Positions 42,440 to 52,601 of a stretch of 64,000 bases of DNA are shown one piece after another. Made by a program: the position numbers and the translations under genes. Each line of letters begins with the position of its first letter. Position 1 is the stretch's first letter. The DNA is from Candidatus Phaeomarinobacter ectocarpi. Lineage in GTDB: Bacteria > Pseudomonadota > Alphaproteobacteria > CGMCC-115125. The stretch lies in assembly GCF_000689395.1 (NCBI RefSeq), contig NZ_HG966617.1:1549274-1613273 (forward strand), in the 5' to 3' direction. The notes below the pieces were generated by a model. That model was not told the origin of the DNA and made no database searches. It saw only the letters and a list, made by a program, of their open reading frames with translations.

Positions 42440-42775
42440 TTAGGCGACTTCAGGAGTATCAGAGCTCGGCGCGTCATCGCGCGGGGCGGACTTGTTGACC
42501 CGGTCCTTCAGCACATGGCTTGGACGGAACACCAGCACACGCCGTGGCTTGATGGGTACTTCTTCGCCGGTCTTGGGGTTACGCCCCACACGACCACCTT
42601 TTTCGCGCACGGAAAATGCGCCGAAGGACGAGACCTTGACGGTTTCACCCTGCTCAAGGCTGGACGAAATCTCTTCCAGCACCCGCTCGACAAAATCAGC
42701 GGATTCGTTGCGGGAAAGGCCGACTTCCTGATAGACGGCCTCGCTCAGATTTGCGCGTGTAAGTGTACGACTCAT
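42440..42775 (-). CDS. ihfA: Integration host factor subunit alpha
   Basis: A 111-residue DNA-bending protein. Marks are [57 protein letters not shown] (the beta-arm with the Pro that intercalates DNA) and LKDRVN. IHF alpha pairs with IHF beta and shapes promoters, replication origins and recombination sites. GAGGAG is upstream at a rather long distance. The order fabH-ihfA-merR is conserved in alphaproteobacteria. Confidence 0.97.
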   Translation of the reverse strand: MSRTLTRANLSEAVYQEVGLSRNESADFVERVLEEISSSLEQGETVKVSSFGAFSVREKGGRVGRNPKTGEEVPIKPRRVLVFRPSHVLKDRVNKSAPRDDAPSSDTPEVA

Positions 42776-42883
42776 GGGTGCTTTTGTACTCCTCAAGCGG
42801 TCTTATCGCAAGCAGCTTAAATGCCGCAACCCCAATGCGGCCAATAGCTTAACTCAAAAAGTTAATGCATTCGCGCGGGTGAT

Positions 42884-43852
42884 CTACCAGCGAATGAGCG
42901 CAGATCCCCACGTAAAGCCGCCGCCCATGGCCTCCAGCAGCACCATATCGCCCTGCTTGATGCGTCCATCCTTGACCGCCACATCCAGCGCCAATGGCAC
43001 AGAGGCGGCAGATGTGTTGGCATGCTGCCCGACCGTCATCACCACGGTTTCAGGGGCAAGGCCGATGCGTTTGGCCGTCGCATCCAGAATGCGCTTGTTG
43101 GCCTGATGGGGCACAAACCAGTCAATATCCTTGGCCTCAAGGCCCGTTGCGTCCAGCGCCTCATCAATGGCTTCAGCAATGTTCACCACGGCGTGGCGAA
43201 ACACTTCCTGGCCCTCCATCCGCAGATGACCCACGGAGCCCCGTGACGGACCACTGTCCACATAAAGCTTGCTGCGATGACGACCGTCAGAATGCAGATG
43301 AGTTGTCAGGACGCCGCGATCCGTATTGGACCCCTCGCCTTCGCCAGCCTGCAACACGATCGCGCCCGCGCCGTCGCCGAACAGAACTGCTGTCGTGCGG
43401 TCTTCCCAGTCGAGAATGCGCGAGAAGGTTTCAGCGCCGATGACCAGCACGTTCTTCGCCTGGCCCGCCTTGATGAAATTGTCCGCCGTCGCGACCGCGT
43501 ACACAAAGCCCGAGCACACCGCCTGCATGTCAAACGCAAAGCCGCGCTCCATGCCCAGTGCGGCCTGCACGACCGTTGCCGTCGCCGGGAACGTGTCATC
43601 CGGTGTCGCCGTTGCCAGAATGATCAGGTCCAGATCATCCGCATGCACGCCCGCATTGGCCAGCGCATCCTTAGAGGCTGCAATGGCCAGATCGGAGGTC
43701 AGTTCACCGTCGGCAGCGATATGGCGCTGATGAATACCCGTGCGGGCGGTAATCCAGTCGTCAGACGTGTCCACCAACGTGGCCATCTCGGCATTGGTGA
43801 TGATGCGCTCCGGCAGATACGCGCCGACGCCTTTTACGATTGAACGGATCAT
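42884..43852 (-). CDS. fabH: 3-oxoacyl-ACP synthase III
   Basis: A 322-residue thiolase-fold enzyme that condenses acetyl-CoA with malonyl-ACP to start fatty-acid synthesis. The active-site cysteine is Cys113 in [10 protein letters not shown], with His in [11 protein letters not shown] and Asn in [15 protein letters not shown]. Length is normal. ATG 43852 overlaps the plsX stop (43849-43852), coupling the two lipid genes. The product is cytosolic. Confidence 0.98.
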   Translation of the reverse strand: MIRSIVKGVGAYLPERIITNAEMATLVDTSDDWITARTGIHQRHIAADGELTSDLAIAASKDALANAGVHADDLDLIILATATPDDTFPATATVVQAALGMERGFAFDMQAVCSGFVYAVATADNFIKAGQAKNVLVIGAETFSRILDWEDRTTAVLFGDGAGAIVLQAGEGEGSNTDRGVLTTHLHSDGRHRSKLYVDSGPSRGSVGHLRMEGQEVFRHAVVNIAEAIDEALDATGLEAKDIDWFVPHQANKRILDATAKRIGLAPETVVMTVGQHANTSAASVPLALDVAVKDGRIKQGDMVLLEAMGGGFTWGSALIRW

Positions 43853-44922
43853 GCCGTGCTGGGCTCCGGTGTTGCTTCTGCCTGTTCGGCGGCGTCGTCG
43901 CGCCCGCCTTGAACCTGTTCCAGGTCGACGGCGATCTTCTTGATGATGTCGTTGCGGGCCATGTCGATGGCCAGGTCGAGTGCTGCGGCGATGCCTTCAG
44001 CCGTTGCTGACCCGTGGCTTTTGACGACAACCCCATTGAGCCCCAGAAACACGCCGCCATTCACGCGGCTTGGATCCATGCGCTGACGCAGGACATTGAA
44101 CGCACCGCGCGCAAACAGATAACCGATGCGCGAGGCCAGTGACCGGCGCATGGCATTGGACAGATAGTCACCAATCAGCCGTGCCGTGCCTTCGGCGGTC
44201 TTGAGAGCGATGTTGCCGGTGAACCCGTCGGTCACCACGACATCCACCGTCCCTTTCGAGATGTCATCGCCTTCCACAAAGCCGGCAAACTCAAAGTCCA
44301 GATGGGTGGACCGCAGTGTTTCAGCGGCGGCCTTGATCTGCTCATTGCCCTTCATCTCTTCGGCACCGATGTTCAGCAGACCAACCGTCGGCTTGGGCTG
44401 GCCCAGCGCCGTGCGCGCCATGGCTTCCCCCATGATAGCGAAGTTCACCAGCGCATCATGCTCGGCAACCACATTGGCACCCACATCCAACACCACGGTT
44501 TCCCCGCGCATGGTGGGCCAGATCGCCGCCAAAGCCGGGCGGCTGATGCCCGGCATGGTGCGCAGGACCATCCGCGCCATGACGGTAAGCGCACCGGTGT
44601 TGCCACAGCTCACAGCCGCATGCGCCCGTCCCTGCTTTACCGCATCAATGGCCAGCCACATGCTGGAAACCTTGCGGCCCGCGCGCAGCGCCTGGCTCGG
44701 CTTGTCATCCATGGAGATGGCAACGTCCGTGTGGTGGATGGTGGAGACGGCCTTGAGCTCAGCGTCCGCATCCAGAAGCGGCTTTAGCTGCCCTTCGTCG
44801 CCGTGAAATTCGTAGCGAACATCGGGTTGGCGAACGCGAGCAATACTCGCCCCACTGACCACAGCTTCACATCCCAGATCGCCACCCATGGCATCCAGAG
44901 CGATGGTAATGCTGCTGGCCAA
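43849..44922 (-). CDS. plsX: Phosphate acyltransferase PlsX
   Basis: A 357-residue enzyme making acyl-phosphate from acyl-ACP for phospholipid synthesis. Recognisable blocks are [75 protein letters not shown] and [13 protein letters not shown]. It starts at TTG 44922 with GGAG about 7 bases upstream; no in-frame ATG is nearby. The usual rpmF is missing between yceD and plsX, as is common in alphaproteobacteria. Confidence 0.97.
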   Translation of the reverse strand: MASSITIALDAMGGDLGCEAVVSGASIARVRQPDVRYEFHGDEGQLKPLLDADAELKAVSTIHHTDVAISMDDKPSQALRAGRKVSSMWLAIDAVKQGRAHAAVSCGNTGALTVMARMVLRTMPGISRPALAAIWPTMRGETVVLDVGANVVAEHDALVNFAIMGEAMARTALGQPKPTVGLLNIGAEEMKGNEQIKAAAETLRSTHLDFEFAGFVEGDDISKGTVDVVVTDGFTGNIALKTAEGTARLIGDYLSNAMRRSLASRIGYLFARGAFNVLRQRMDPSRVNGGVFLGLNGVVVKSHGSATAEGIAAALDLAIDMARNDIIKKIAVDLEQVQGGRDDAAEQAEATPEPSTA

Positions 44923-45104
44923 TAAGAACTCCGCTTCAAATCAGTTGCCCGGCTGGCACGGGGACGAGACCCCGGCACCGGAACAGGAATGAATGCCTGC
45001 AGCGATAAATAGGAAGCGAATCCACCAAATAGGACCCCTGCGCAGGCGGCGTGCAACATAAAGCAACGCCGCAGCAACTCAACCTTGACACTAACTAATT
45101 GGTT

Positions 45105-45668
45105 TTATTGATCTTTGCCGTTGGGCTTCAAAGCCGCCAACGCAGCAAATGGAGACGGCTCCTCGGGCGTTGTCGCCTCTTCGGGAATCGCCGCGCCGGC
45201 CTTTCGCGGATAGGGATCAAGGGCCAGCGACAGATACTGAACGGTGACGTCGCCCGCATCGAAACAGGTTCCCGTCTCCCCGCCCAAAGGCTCCGGGGCA
45301 TCGTCTTCCGGCGAGACATCAATCTCCTGACCCGGCTTGGGGTCATCGATCATCTTTGCCGGCAGGAACTTCACTTCGAACGCGTCACGCACCGTTGCGG
45401 GCACAGGCTCCAAGGTGACAACGCAGGTCTGCACCACATCAGCCTCGAACGTCGCTGTCATCCGCGCACCCGAGCCACGCCAGGGACGCACCGCGATGCG
45501 AATGTCAAAACGATCAATGGCCTGCAGACCAAGGCGCTCAGCAACGGCGGCCATCTCAGCTTCTGTCGGCCGGATGGGGCGTTCGATGCCGGTCGCAGGC
45601 AGGGATGCCACATCCACAACATAGGAGTACTCAGGCTCATGCGCGTCAGGGGAACCAGTGTCAGCCAT
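45105..45668 (-). CDS. YceD family protein (DUF177)
   Basis: A 187-residue acidic protein with the DUF177/YceD pattern: RFDIRIAVRPWRGSGARMTATFEADVVQTCVVTLEPVP (the conserved C-V-T-L-E-P-V block; a Cys is present), followed by an Asp/Pro-rich middle and LDPYPRK. In other bacteria YceD lies beside rpmF and is linked to 23S rRNA or ribosome accumulation. ATG 45668 has AAGGTGA upstream; GTG 45674 is possible. Its start overlaps the stop of the upstream chaperone gene by 8 bases. Confidence 0.92.
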   Translation of the reverse strand: MADTGSPDAHEPEYSYVVDVASLPATGIERPIRPTEAEMAAVAERLGLQAIDRFDIRIAVRPWRGSGARMTATFEADVVQTCVVTLEPVPATVRDAFEVKFLPAKMIDDPKPGQEIDVSPEDDAPEPLGGETGTCFDAGDVTVQYLSLALDPYPRKAGAAIPEEATTPEEPSPFAALAALKPNGKDQ

Positions 45669-46218
45669 GTGCACTCACCTTGGGAAAATCGACACGTCCG
45701 TCGCTGATGGCGTCAATCGACTGTGACGCCAGTGACGCCTGAGCCGCACGCAGATAGGACGCCAGCGCCGCCAGGCTATCGGGGGCAGCAGTTGCGTCCG
45801 CAAAAATGTTCCGGTCGATTGCCTCGATCAGCGCCACGTCATTGGGTTGGGCCAGTGCCTCATCATAGGCTTCGCCACGCCCATAGAACTTGGCGGCCAT
45901 TTTCTGAATGCGCTTGCTGATGCCCATGTCACCCACACCCAGCTCCCGAAGCGCATGGTCCATGTCACGGAACATGTGGTCGAACAGGTCCTGAGACAAT
46001 TCGCCCGCCGCCTCGCCCCCGTCACGCAGCCGCGCCACGACGAGATAGCAGTGCATCACCAGCATATCGAACCGCCCGTCCACGCTGTCCGGCACACCCA
46101 GAGCCGCATAGAAATGCGGGTCACGCGATTGCGTCATGATCGTGGTGTACAGCGCGTTCAGCACCGGCTGGTGGCTCTTGTCGGCCCGGAATGGGGCCAG
46201 TATGCGGTCTAAAACCAT
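45661..46218 (-). CDS. Ubiquinol-cytochrome c chaperone (CBP3-like)
   Basis: A 185-residue protein of the ubiquinol-cytochrome c chaperone family, bacterial counterparts of mitochondrial Cbp3, which assists cytochrome b and complex III assembly. The central pattern PHFYAALGVPDSVDGRFDMLVMHCYLVVARL, SQDLFDHMFRDMDHALRELGVGDMGISKRIQKMAAKFYGR is typical. GAGAGGACGACC precedes ATG 46218; the frame extends further but without support. It overlaps yceD and implies a cytochrome bc1 complex encoded elsewhere. Confidence 0.93.
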   Translation of the reverse strand: MVLDRILAPFRADKSHQPVLNALYTTIMTQSRDPHFYAALGVPDSVDGRFDMLVMHCYLVVARLRDGGEAAGELSQDLFDHMFRDMDHALRELGVGDMGISKRIQKMAAKFYGRGEAYDEALAQPNDVALIEAIDRNIFADATAAPDSLAALASYLRAAQASLASQSIDAISDGRVDFPKVSAHG

Positions 46219-46385
46219 GGTCGTCCTCTCTGGCGCGCTCCAACATGTGAAGGCGCAGCCTGCATTAAGCCCAAATGACCCTCTTGCCAAGAAGGCCGCC
46301 GCTCTTCATGAATTGGCATATGATTTGGTGCGCCGGACGAAATCGTCGATATTTGTCTCAGCGCCCGCCATCCACGGAGAGTAAA

Positions 46386-46910
46386 GTGCGCAGGCAATCG
46401 TCAATTTCACTGTGGCTCAACAGCGCAGGCACCCGCAAAATCTTCACCCGCAAAACCCTCAAAGGATCCGCTTTGGCCGTCGTGCTGGCGGCAGGGCTGG
46501 CAGCATGCGTGCCCACAGTTACCCAGCGCGGTTACGTTCCCAACGAAGACCTGATCTCCGAAATCCGTGTCGGCATCGACAACAAGGACAGCGTGCTCAG
46601 CAGTTTTGGCTCCCCCTCCACCGTGTCCACTGTGGAAGGCGACTCCTGGTACTACATCTCGAGCATCCACGAACAGCTGATGTTCTACCGGGAAGAAGCG
46701 GTCGATCGTGAAATCGTCGCGGTCTATTTCGATGAAAACGAGAACGTCAAGCAGCTCGGTTACTACGGGCTTGAAGATGGCAAGATCGTGAACTTCATCA
46801 GCCAGGAAACACCAACCCGCGGCAAGGAACTCACCTTCCTGCAGCAGATGTTCGGCAACCTTGGCCGCTTCAGCGGTGCCACCCGTGCCGACCCGACACC
46901 GGGCCTCTAG
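46386..46910 (+). CDS. bamE: Outer-membrane assembly lipoprotein BamE (SmpA/OmlA)
   Basis: A 174-residue exported protein. The signal region LKGSALAVVLAAGLAAC carries a lipobox (LAAC), and the SmpA/OmlA domain follows with LISEIRVGIDNKDSVLSSFGSPS, GDSWYYISS and AVYFDENENVKQLGYYGLEDGK. BamE helps the BAM complex fold beta-barrel proteins. GTG 46386 is chosen because GGAGAG lies immediately upstream; the frame continues to 46275 without support. It is divergent from the chaperone-yceD-plsX operon, a common arrangement in this class. Confidence 0.93.
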   Translation: MRRQSSISLWLNSAGTRKIFTRKTLKGSALAVVLAAGLAACVPTVTQRGYVPNEDLISEIRVGIDNKDSVLSSFGSPSTVSTVEGDSWYYISSIHEQLMFYREEAVDREIVAVYFDENENVKQLGYYGLEDGKIVNFISQETPTRGKELTFLQQMFGNLGRFSGATRADPTPGL

Positions 46911-46922
46911 CCTTTGCCTGAA

Positions 46923-47369
46923 ATGACGCAGGTCCGGGAAGGTGGCTGTCGATGTGGACAGCTTCGCTTTCGGATGCCCTGGCCACCGATGATCACCATG
47001 GCGTGCCATTGTACCGGGTGTCAGCGGATGACCGGTGGTCCCTATTCACTCAGCGCCATGGTGGCCGGTGATGCCTTTGAGGTCACCAAGGGCCAGCCCG
47101 TTGTCGGCGGTCTCAAGGGCGACGAGATAGACCACATGTTCTGCCCCGACTGCATGAGCTGGGTCTTCACCCGGGTGATGGACGGCGCCTTCATCAATGT
47201 CCGCTCCCCGATGCTGGACGACACGTCTGGCACAGAGCCCTTCATTGAGAGCTATACATCCGAAAAACTCGACTGGGTCCAATTGAAGACGCCGCACAGT
47301 TTTGAAAAGTTTCCCGAGATGGATGACTACACAGCGATCATTCAGACTTATGCGGCGCAGCACGGCTGA
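46923..47369 (+). CDS. GFA-family zinc-binding protein
   Basis: A 148-residue protein of the GFA/DUF636 fold named after glutathione-dependent formaldehyde-activating enzyme. Zinc ligands can be placed as C-R-C in GGCRCGQLRF, C-x-x-C in MACHCTGCQRM and C-x-x-C in FCPDCMSW. The family is large, and most members have unknown or scavenging roles, so formaldehyde activity should not be assumed. ATG 46923 is used; a TTG three codons earlier is possible. No clear ribosome site is seen, though it follows bamE by only 12 bases. Confidence 0.9.
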   Translation: MTQVREGGCRCGQLRFRMPWPPMITMACHCTGCQRMTGGPYSLSAMVAGDAFEVTKGQPVVGGLKGDEIDHMFCPDCMSWVFTRVMDGAFINVRSPMLDDTSGTEPFIESYTSEKLDWVQLKTPHSFEKFPEMDDYTAIIQTYAAQHG

Positions 47370-47397
47370 GACCTGACGTGCCAGTGTCATGCACTGC

Positions 47398-47514
47398 TTG
47401 GATTGTCCGGTTAAACCGGACAATGGCGAGGCAGAGAAAGCAGTCGCTAAGAAAGGATCGGTGGCGAAACACCACACAACGCCATCCCACGGCTTGACCG
47501 GGGGATCCAGCTTC
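47398..47514. repeat. REP-like intergenic palindromic element (two units)
   Basis: Two palindromic units sit between the GFA gene and hppA. The first is ATTGTCCGG-TTAAA-CCGGACAAT (47402-47424). The second is a related CATCCCACGGCTTGACCGG / GGGGATCCAG block (about 47484-47513) resembling dispersed repeats of alphaproteobacterial genomes. No other copy was noticed in this window. Confidence 0.6.
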
Positions 47515-47550
47515 AGGGCCGGCTGTCCAGATAGTCCGCCCTCCTCAAAG

Positions 47551-47584
47551 AAAAAGGCGGCGCCCCAACCGGGACGCCGCCTTC
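47551..47584 (-). terminator. Intrinsic terminator of hppA
   Basis: On the minus strand AAGGCGGCG TCCCGGTTGGGG CGCCGCCTT forms a 9-bp stem with further inner pairing, followed directly by TTTTT. It lies 23 bases past the hppA stop codon and should end the hppA message. Confidence 0.92.
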
Positions 47585-47606
47585 TTTGTCTTGGATGGTC
47601 TGACGC

Positions 47607-49724
47607 TTAGTGAGCCAGAACGGCCAGCAGCAGCAGAGCCACGATGTTCGTGATCTTGATCATCGGGTTCACAGCCGGACCGGCAGTGTCCTTGTAGGGA
47701 TCACCAACGGTATCGCCTGTGATGGCAGCCTTATGGGCATCAGAGCCCTTGCCGCCATGGGCACCGTCTTCAATCACCTTCTTGGCGTTATCCCACGCAC
47801 CGCCACCGGCAGTCATGGAAATGGCCACGAAGAGGCCTGTCACGATCACGCCCAGGAGCATCGCGCCCAGAGCAGAGAACGCAGCTGACTTGTCGGCAAC
47901 CGCAGAGATCACAAAGAACAATACGACCGGTGACAGAACCGGCAGCATTGACGGAATGATCATTTCGCGGATGGCAGCCTTGGTCAGCAGATCAACCGCC
48001 TGCTTGTAGTCTGGCTTTTCCGTACCCTGCATGATGCCTGGCTTTTCTTTGAACTGACGGCGCACTTCTTCAACGATGGCTGCAGCAGCACGGCCAACGG
48101 CCATCATGCCCATGGCACCGAAGAGGAATGGCAACATGCCGCCCATCAGCAGGCCAACCACGACGTAGGGGTTGGACAGCGAGAAGTCGACGCTGATGCC
48201 AGCGAAGTATGGATACAGTTCCGGGTTTGCTGCGAAGAATTTGATGTCCTCGGTGTAAGCCGCAAACAGCACCAGAGCGCCAAGACCAGCTGACCCAATG
48301 GCATAGCCCTTGGTCACAGCTTTTGTGGTGTTGCCAACCGCATCAAGCGCGTCAGTGGTCTTGCGGACGCTTTCGTCCAGCTCGGCCATTTCAGCAATAC
48401 CGCCGGCGTTGTCGGTCACAGGACCAAACGCGTCGAGCGCCACAACCATGCCGGCAAGAGCCAGCATCGTGGAAACCGCAATGGCGATGCCGAAAAGACC
48501 TGCCAGATTGAAGGTCACAATGATGCCCGCAACGATAACGATGGCGGGAAGCGCTGTGGCTTCAAGCGAGACGGCCAGACCCTGGATCACGTTTGTGCCG
48601 TGACCGGAGACGGAAGCCTGAGCAACGGACTGCACAGGGCGGTAGTTGGTGCCCGTGTAGTACTCGGTGATCCAGATGATGAGACCGGTGATGACCAGAC
48701 CGGCAATACCGCAAAGGTAAAGCGCCATGCCATCGAAGGTCAGACCATTGGTCAGCGTGTAGGACGTATCCAGACCAACCACTTCGTCAGTGACGAAGTA
48801 GAGAGCGATCAGCGAAAGCACTGCAGAGGCGATGAAGCCTTTGTAGAGCGCACCCATGATGCTGCCGTTGGACCCCAGCCGCACGAAGAACGTGCCGATG
48901 ATCGACGTCACGATACAGGTCGCACCGATGACGAGCGGATAGATCATCATTGTTTCGCCAGCACCGCCGATGAAGAAGATCGAGGCCAGAACCATGGTGG
49001 CAACAATCGTCACCGCATAGGTTTCAAACAGGTCAGCCGCCATGCCCGCGCAGTCGCCCACGTTGTCGCCCACGTTGTCGGCGATGGTCGCAGGGTTGCG
49101 GGGATCATCTTCGGGAATGCCGGCTTCGATCTTGCCGACGAGGTCACCGCCAACATCCGCACCCTTGGTGAAGATGCCGCCGCCAAGACGGGCAAAGATG
49201 GAAATGAGTGACGCACCAAAGCCAAGCGCCACCAGCGCATCAATCACCTGACGTGAATTGGCCGCGTGACCCAGCGTGTCTGTCAGCACCGTGTAATAGA
49301 CAGCCACACCCAGAAGGGCGAGACCGGCCACCAGCATGCCTGTAACAGCACCGGACTTGAACGCGATGTTCAGGCCGGCTGCGAGGCTTTCAGATGATGC
49401 CTGTGTTGTCCGGACGTTGGCACGCACGGACACGACCATGCCGATATAGCCGGCAACGCCGGACAGAATGGCACCGGCAGCAAAACCGACTGCTGTCAGC
49501 ATGCCAAGCAGCGCCCAGACGATGCCAAAGATCACCACGCCTACGACGGCAACGGTTGAGTATTGGCGGTTAAGATATGCAGCTGCACCTTCCTGAATGG
49601 CGCCTGCAATTTCCTGCATGCGCGCATTACCCGGGCTCGCCGCCAGCACGGAGCGAATTGCCCACGCGCCATAGACGAGCGAAAGAGCGCCCGCGGCCAG
49701 AATGGCCATCATGGTTGTACTCAT
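47607..49724 (-). CDS. hppA: Membrane H+-translocating pyrophosphatase (K+-insensitive)
   Basis: A 705-residue, about 16-helix membrane pump that hydrolyses pyrophosphate to move protons out of the cytoplasm. Active-site blocks are [59 protein letters not shown] and [22 protein letters not shown]. The [10 protein letters not shown] segment has Lys where K+-dependent enzymes have Ala, which marks the K+-insensitive class. It is a single-gene unit with its own terminator. It recovers energy from biosynthetic pyrophosphate. Confidence 0.98.
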   Translation of the reverse strand: MSTTMMAILAAGALSLVYGAWAIRSVLAASPGNARMQEIAGAIQEGAAAYLNRQYSTVAVVGVVIFGIVWALLGMLTAVGFAAGAILSGVAGYIGMVVSVRANVRTTQASSESLAAGLNIAFKSGAVTGMLVAGLALLGVAVYYTVLTDTLGHAANSRQVIDALVALGFGASLISIFARLGGGIFTKGADVGGDLVGKIEAGIPEDDPRNPATIADNVGDNVGDCAGMAADLFETYAVTIVATMVLASIFFIGGAGETMMIYPLVIGATCIVTSIIGTFFVRLGSNGSIMGALYKGFIASAVLSLIALYFVTDEVVGLDTSYTLTNGLTFDGMALYLCGIAGLVITGLIIWITEYYTGTNYRPVQSVAQASVSGHGTNVIQGLAVSLEATALPAIVIVAGIIVTFNLAGLFGIAIAVSTMLALAGMVVALDAFGPVTDNAGGIAEMAELDESVRKTTDALDAVGNTTKAVTKGYAIGSAGLGALVLFAAYTEDIKFFAANPELYPYFAGISVDFSLSNPYVVVGLLMGGMLPFLFGAMGMMAVGRAAAAIVEEVRRQFKEKPGIMQGTEKPDYKQAVDLLTKAAIREMIIPSMLPVLSPVVLFFVISAVADKSAAFSALGAMLLGVIVTGLFVAISMTAGGGAWDNAKKVIEDGAHGGKGSDAHKAAITGDTVGDPYKDTAGPAVNPMIKITNIVALLLLAVLAH

Positions 49725-49954
49725 TTTCGGAATGTTCCCCTGACTAGGTCTGCCGGAGAGCCGACAGCCAATCTATTGGTTTGTATTTCGACGGGTGAAG
49801 CCCTGTAAGGCAGCGCCGGACCGCATCCGGTGCAACCAACCCCTCCCCCGCGTTTGATGGCGCCACAATGCCAAAGGTCCCCGGCCAAGGCAACCGGCGT
49901 TAACAGTTTGAAACCATGCGCGGAAACCGCGGGATTGAGGCACTTACAGGGCTG

Positions 49955-50563
49955 TCAGGGAGCGTCAATCACCATCCACGACCAGGTCACGCCAGCAGCC
50001 TTGTTGCCGGCCTGAACGGACTCCGTGTACCGGGTAAAGCGCAGGGTGAGCCCGCAGTCATGTGCCAGGGCCTGCGTCTCAGCGTCGGTACCGCCGAAGA
50101 CCGCGCGGCTGGCAGCGCCCGGACCATGCCGCACGGACATTGCCATTGCCGCCTGCGGCGCCATCAAGGAGCGCAATGTGGCCATCGCAGCGGCGCGCGT
50201 GGCTGTCTCTATGTGCTGCCAGACGGCACTCAGAAGCACAAAATCATAGGGTTCCCCTAGGGACACCGCAGCATCAAGACCGGGCAGCGCGGCATCCAGC
50301 CATCTGATCCCGGCATCCGCATATGTTTGAGCAGCAGCCTGCCGGAAGGCTTCCACCGGCTCACAGGCCGTGACCGCATGTCCCTGCGCTGCAAACCAGG
50401 CCGGGTTGCGACCAGCCCCCGCGCCCACATCCAGAACACGGCACGGGGATGTCGGCAGCACATCAAGGATGGGGCCAAGCACACTGTCGGTTGGAATAGA
50501 CTTGAACCGGGTGATGAGTTCGGCAGCCGCCGCTTCATATCCCTCAATCACCTCGATCGACAT
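49955..50563 (-). CDS. Class I SAM-dependent methyltransferase
   Basis: A 202-residue Rossmann methyltransferase. SAM-binding motif I is VLDVGAGAGRNPAWFAAQGHAVTACEP; later motifs are YDFVLLSAVWQHI and RSLMAPQAAMAMSVRHGP. It resembles small-molecule or UbiE-like methyltransferases, but the substrate cannot be assigned. ATG 50563 is preferred because GAGGAAG lies 5-7 bases before it; ATG 50590 is possible. It follows thiL on the same strand after a 71-base gap, so may be read from the same promoter. Confidence 0.88.
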   Translation of the reverse strand: MSIEVIEGYEAAAAELITRFKSIPTDSVLGPILDVLPTSPCRVLDVGAGAGRNPAWFAAQGHAVTACEPVEAFRQAAAQTYADAGIRWLDAALPGLDAAVSLGEPYDFVLLSAVWQHIETATRAAAMATLRSLMAPQAAMAMSVRHGPGAASRAVFGGTDAETQALAHDCGLTLRFTRYTESVQAGNKAAGVTWSWMVIDAP

Positions 50564-50634
50564 CACCGCTTCCTCGATGTGGGTGGACATCAAAGCGTGG
50601 GCGATTCGCCGAGGAATAAAAACCTCAGCGGCAC

Positions 50635-51630
50635 TCAGAAGTGTCGATAGCCCATCTTAGGGACATCGAGAGCCATACCCTGCCCGTCGACAACGCTGAC
50701 CTCGCCCGCCTTGCCCGGTGCCAGGTCCCCAATCCGGGTCACCGGCGTTTCGGTGTCCCCGGAGGCTTCGGCAATCGCCTCTGCGGCATCAGCGGGGGCC
50801 GCAAACAGGATTTCATAATCATCGCCCGCACCCAGAAGGGACAGATGCAGCGACCGGTCTTTTTTCACGACCCGGGTTGCCGAGGATGACAGCGGTACGC
50901 GATCAAAGTCGATCCGCGCCGCCAGACCCGAGGCGTCAGCCAGATGGCCGGCATCGGCAATCAGACCATCGGATACGTCCAAAGAGGCGGAGGCAAAACC
51001 CGAAAGCTTGCGGCCAAAATCCGCCCTTGGCTGCGGCAGACGATAGCGCCCCTCCAGGCGCGTGCGGGTCCCAAGGGCGACCGCCCCCAGCTCACCCCGC
51101 AAGATCCTGAGACCAAGCCCGGCGTCTCCGATGGTGCCGGTGACATAAAGACCGTCGCCAGCCATGGCGCCCGCGCGTGTGACCATGCCCCCCTCGCCCA
51201 GCCTGCCGATGGCAGTCAAAGAAAAAGTGTCGGGGCCAGGTGTCCGAACAGTGTCCCCGCCGATGAGAACAAGACCAAAGGCTGACATGTCTTCGGCAAG
51301 CCCGTTTGCAAAGGCCTCCAGCCAGGAAATATCCCGCTGCTGGTTGAACGCCGCTGACAGAAGACAGCCAACCGGCTGCGCGCCCTTGGCGGCAAGGTCG
51401 GAGATATTCACCCGCACAAGCTTTTGGGCAATTTGGTCTGCCGGGTCATCAGCAAGAAAATGCACACCGGCGACAATCATGTCGCTGGTGATGCAGCTGC
51501 GACCGTCCGTATCAGGAACAAGCCCGACGTCGTCAGTCAGGTTCAGGCCGTGGGGACTGTCAGACAAAGGGGCAAACAGGCGGGCAATCAGGTCGAACTC
51601 GGTTTCAGAGTTGCCATCCTGCTGTGCCAC
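50635..51630 (-). CDS. thiL: Thiamine-monophosphate kinase
   Basis: A 331-residue kinase converting thiamine phosphate to the diphosphate cofactor. Landmarks are FDLIARLFAPLSDSPHGLNLTDDVGLV (metal Asp pair), VRVNISDLAAKGAQPVG, GGDTVRTPG and FASASLDVSDGLIADAGHLADASGLAA. It starts at GTG 51630, which overlaps the nusB stop by one base (TAGTG), so nusB and thiL are translationally linked. This nusB-thiL order is classic in proteobacteria. Confidence 0.97.
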   Translation of the reverse strand: MAQQDGNSETEFDLIARLFAPLSDSPHGLNLTDDVGLVPDTDGRSCITSDMIVAGVHFLADDPADQIAQKLVRVNISDLAAKGAQPVGCLLSAAFNQQRDISWLEAFANGLAEDMSAFGLVLIGGDTVRTPGPDTFSLTAIGRLGEGGMVTRAGAMAGDGLYVTGTIGDAGLGLRILRGELGAVALGTRTRLEGRYRLPQPRADFGRKLSGFASASLDVSDGLIADAGHLADASGLAARIDFDRVPLSSSATRVVKKDRSLHLSLLGAGDDYEILFAAPADAAEAIAEASGDTETPVTRIGDLAPGKAGEVSVVDGQGMALDVPKMGYRHF

Positions 51631-52118
51631 TAGACATCACCCAGATGCTCACGGGCCAGACGGTCCAGCACCGCGTTGACGACCTTTGGCTCGTCCCCAT
51701 CAAAGAAGGCTCGGGCCACGCCCACATATTCGTTGATGACTGCCTTGGGCGGTACGTCGGAGCGCCCGTAGATTTCAAACGTGCCCGCACGCAAAGTGGC
51801 GCGCAACGTGGCATCCAGCCGGGGCAGCCGCCAGCCTGACGCCAGGGCTTTGTCGATGGCCGGGTCAAGTTCCGCCTGCTTCTCCACGACGCCGCGCACG
51901 ATGGACTCAAAAAAGTCCGCGTCAGCCGGATTGTCGTCGTTCAGTTCTTCTGCCGTTTCACCATCATAGGTGCGGCCCAGACGGGCGGCGCGAAACTCAG
52001 CAATAACATCGCCGATGTCAGCACTGCCGATATCCATCTGATAGAGCGCCTGCACAGCCGCCAACCGCGAATTGCTGCGGGCTTCGTGGGGCTGTTGTTG
52101 TGCGGGCTTCTTGCTCAA
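51630..52118 (-). CDS. nusB: Transcription antitermination factor NusB
   Basis: A 162-residue all-helical RNA-binding protein that works with NusE (S10) at boxA of rRNA operons. Recognisable are SNSRLAAVQALYQMDIG, FFESIVRGVVEKQAELDPAIDKAL, LPRLDATLRATLRAGTFEIYGR and PPKAVINEYVGVARAFFDGDEPKVVNAVLDRLA. The start is TTG 52118, which overlaps the ribH stop as TTGA, so its translation depends on ribH. The N-terminal 15 residues are Gln/Pro-rich. Confidence 0.97.
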   Translation of the reverse strand: MSKKPAQQQPHEARSNSRLAAVQALYQMDIGSADIGDVIAEFRAARLGRTYDGETAEELNDDNPADADFFESIVRGVVEKQAELDPAIDKALASGWRLPRLDATLRATLRAGTFEIYGRSDVPPKAVINEYVGVARAFFDGDEPKVVNAVLDRLAREHLGDV

Positions 52119-52582
52119 AGTCCATCCACCTTCATGGCGCGTTTGTGGGCGATCATCGCCAATGTGGCAGCAGCAGCACCGCCACCCTTGTTCTTGTCGT
52201 CTACCTTGGCCCGCGCCCAGGCCTGGTCTTCGTTCTCAACCGTCTGAATGCCATTGCCCAGGGCCAGTGCGTGCTCGACGCTCAGGTCCATAAGCGCCCG
52301 CGCGCTTTCAAATGCAACAATATCGAAATGCGCTGTTTCGCCACGTATGACACAGCCAAGGGTCACAAAGCCATCATAGGACGTCTGGCCACCGGTCACC
52401 TTCATGGCGCGAAGGGCGTACACCACAGCCGCCGGGATCTCCAGAACGCCGGGAACTTCCATGCGCTCATAGGTACCGCCGGCAGCTTCAATTTCTGCAA
52501 TGGCACCACGCGCCATTTCATCCGTGAGTTCGGGATAAAAGCGTGCTTCGATAATCAGAATATGTGGTTTTTTGTTATTCAT
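52115..52582 (-). CDS. ribH: 6,7-dimethyl-8-ribityllumazine synthase
   Basis: A 155-residue enzyme that condenses the pyrimidine and butanone phosphate to the riboflavin precursor and assembles into pentamers or icosahedra. Conserved parts are ILIIEARFYPELTDEMARGA, YERMEVPGVLEIPAAVVYAL, GFVTLGCVIRGETAHFDIV and GNGIQTVENEDQAWARA. ATG 52582 is chosen because the family starts there; the open frame runs on into ribBA. It lies 19 bases after ribBA and overlaps nusB by 4. Confidence 0.97.
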   Translation of the reverse strand: MNNKKPHILIIEARFYPELTDEMARGAIAEIEAAGGTYERMEVPGVLEIPAAVVYALRAMKVTGGQTSYDGFVTLGCVIRGETAHFDIVAFESARALMDLSVEHALALGNGIQTVENEDQAWARAKVDDKNKGGGAAAATLAMIAHKRAMKVDGL

Positions 52583-52601
52583 GGTTTTTCTTCTGCCTGG
52601 A

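Noticed and set aside
42849-42865. TTAA-N9-TTAA upstream of ihfA as a CtrA box
   Set aside because: CtrA sites use a 7-base spacer; the 9-base spacing does not fit.
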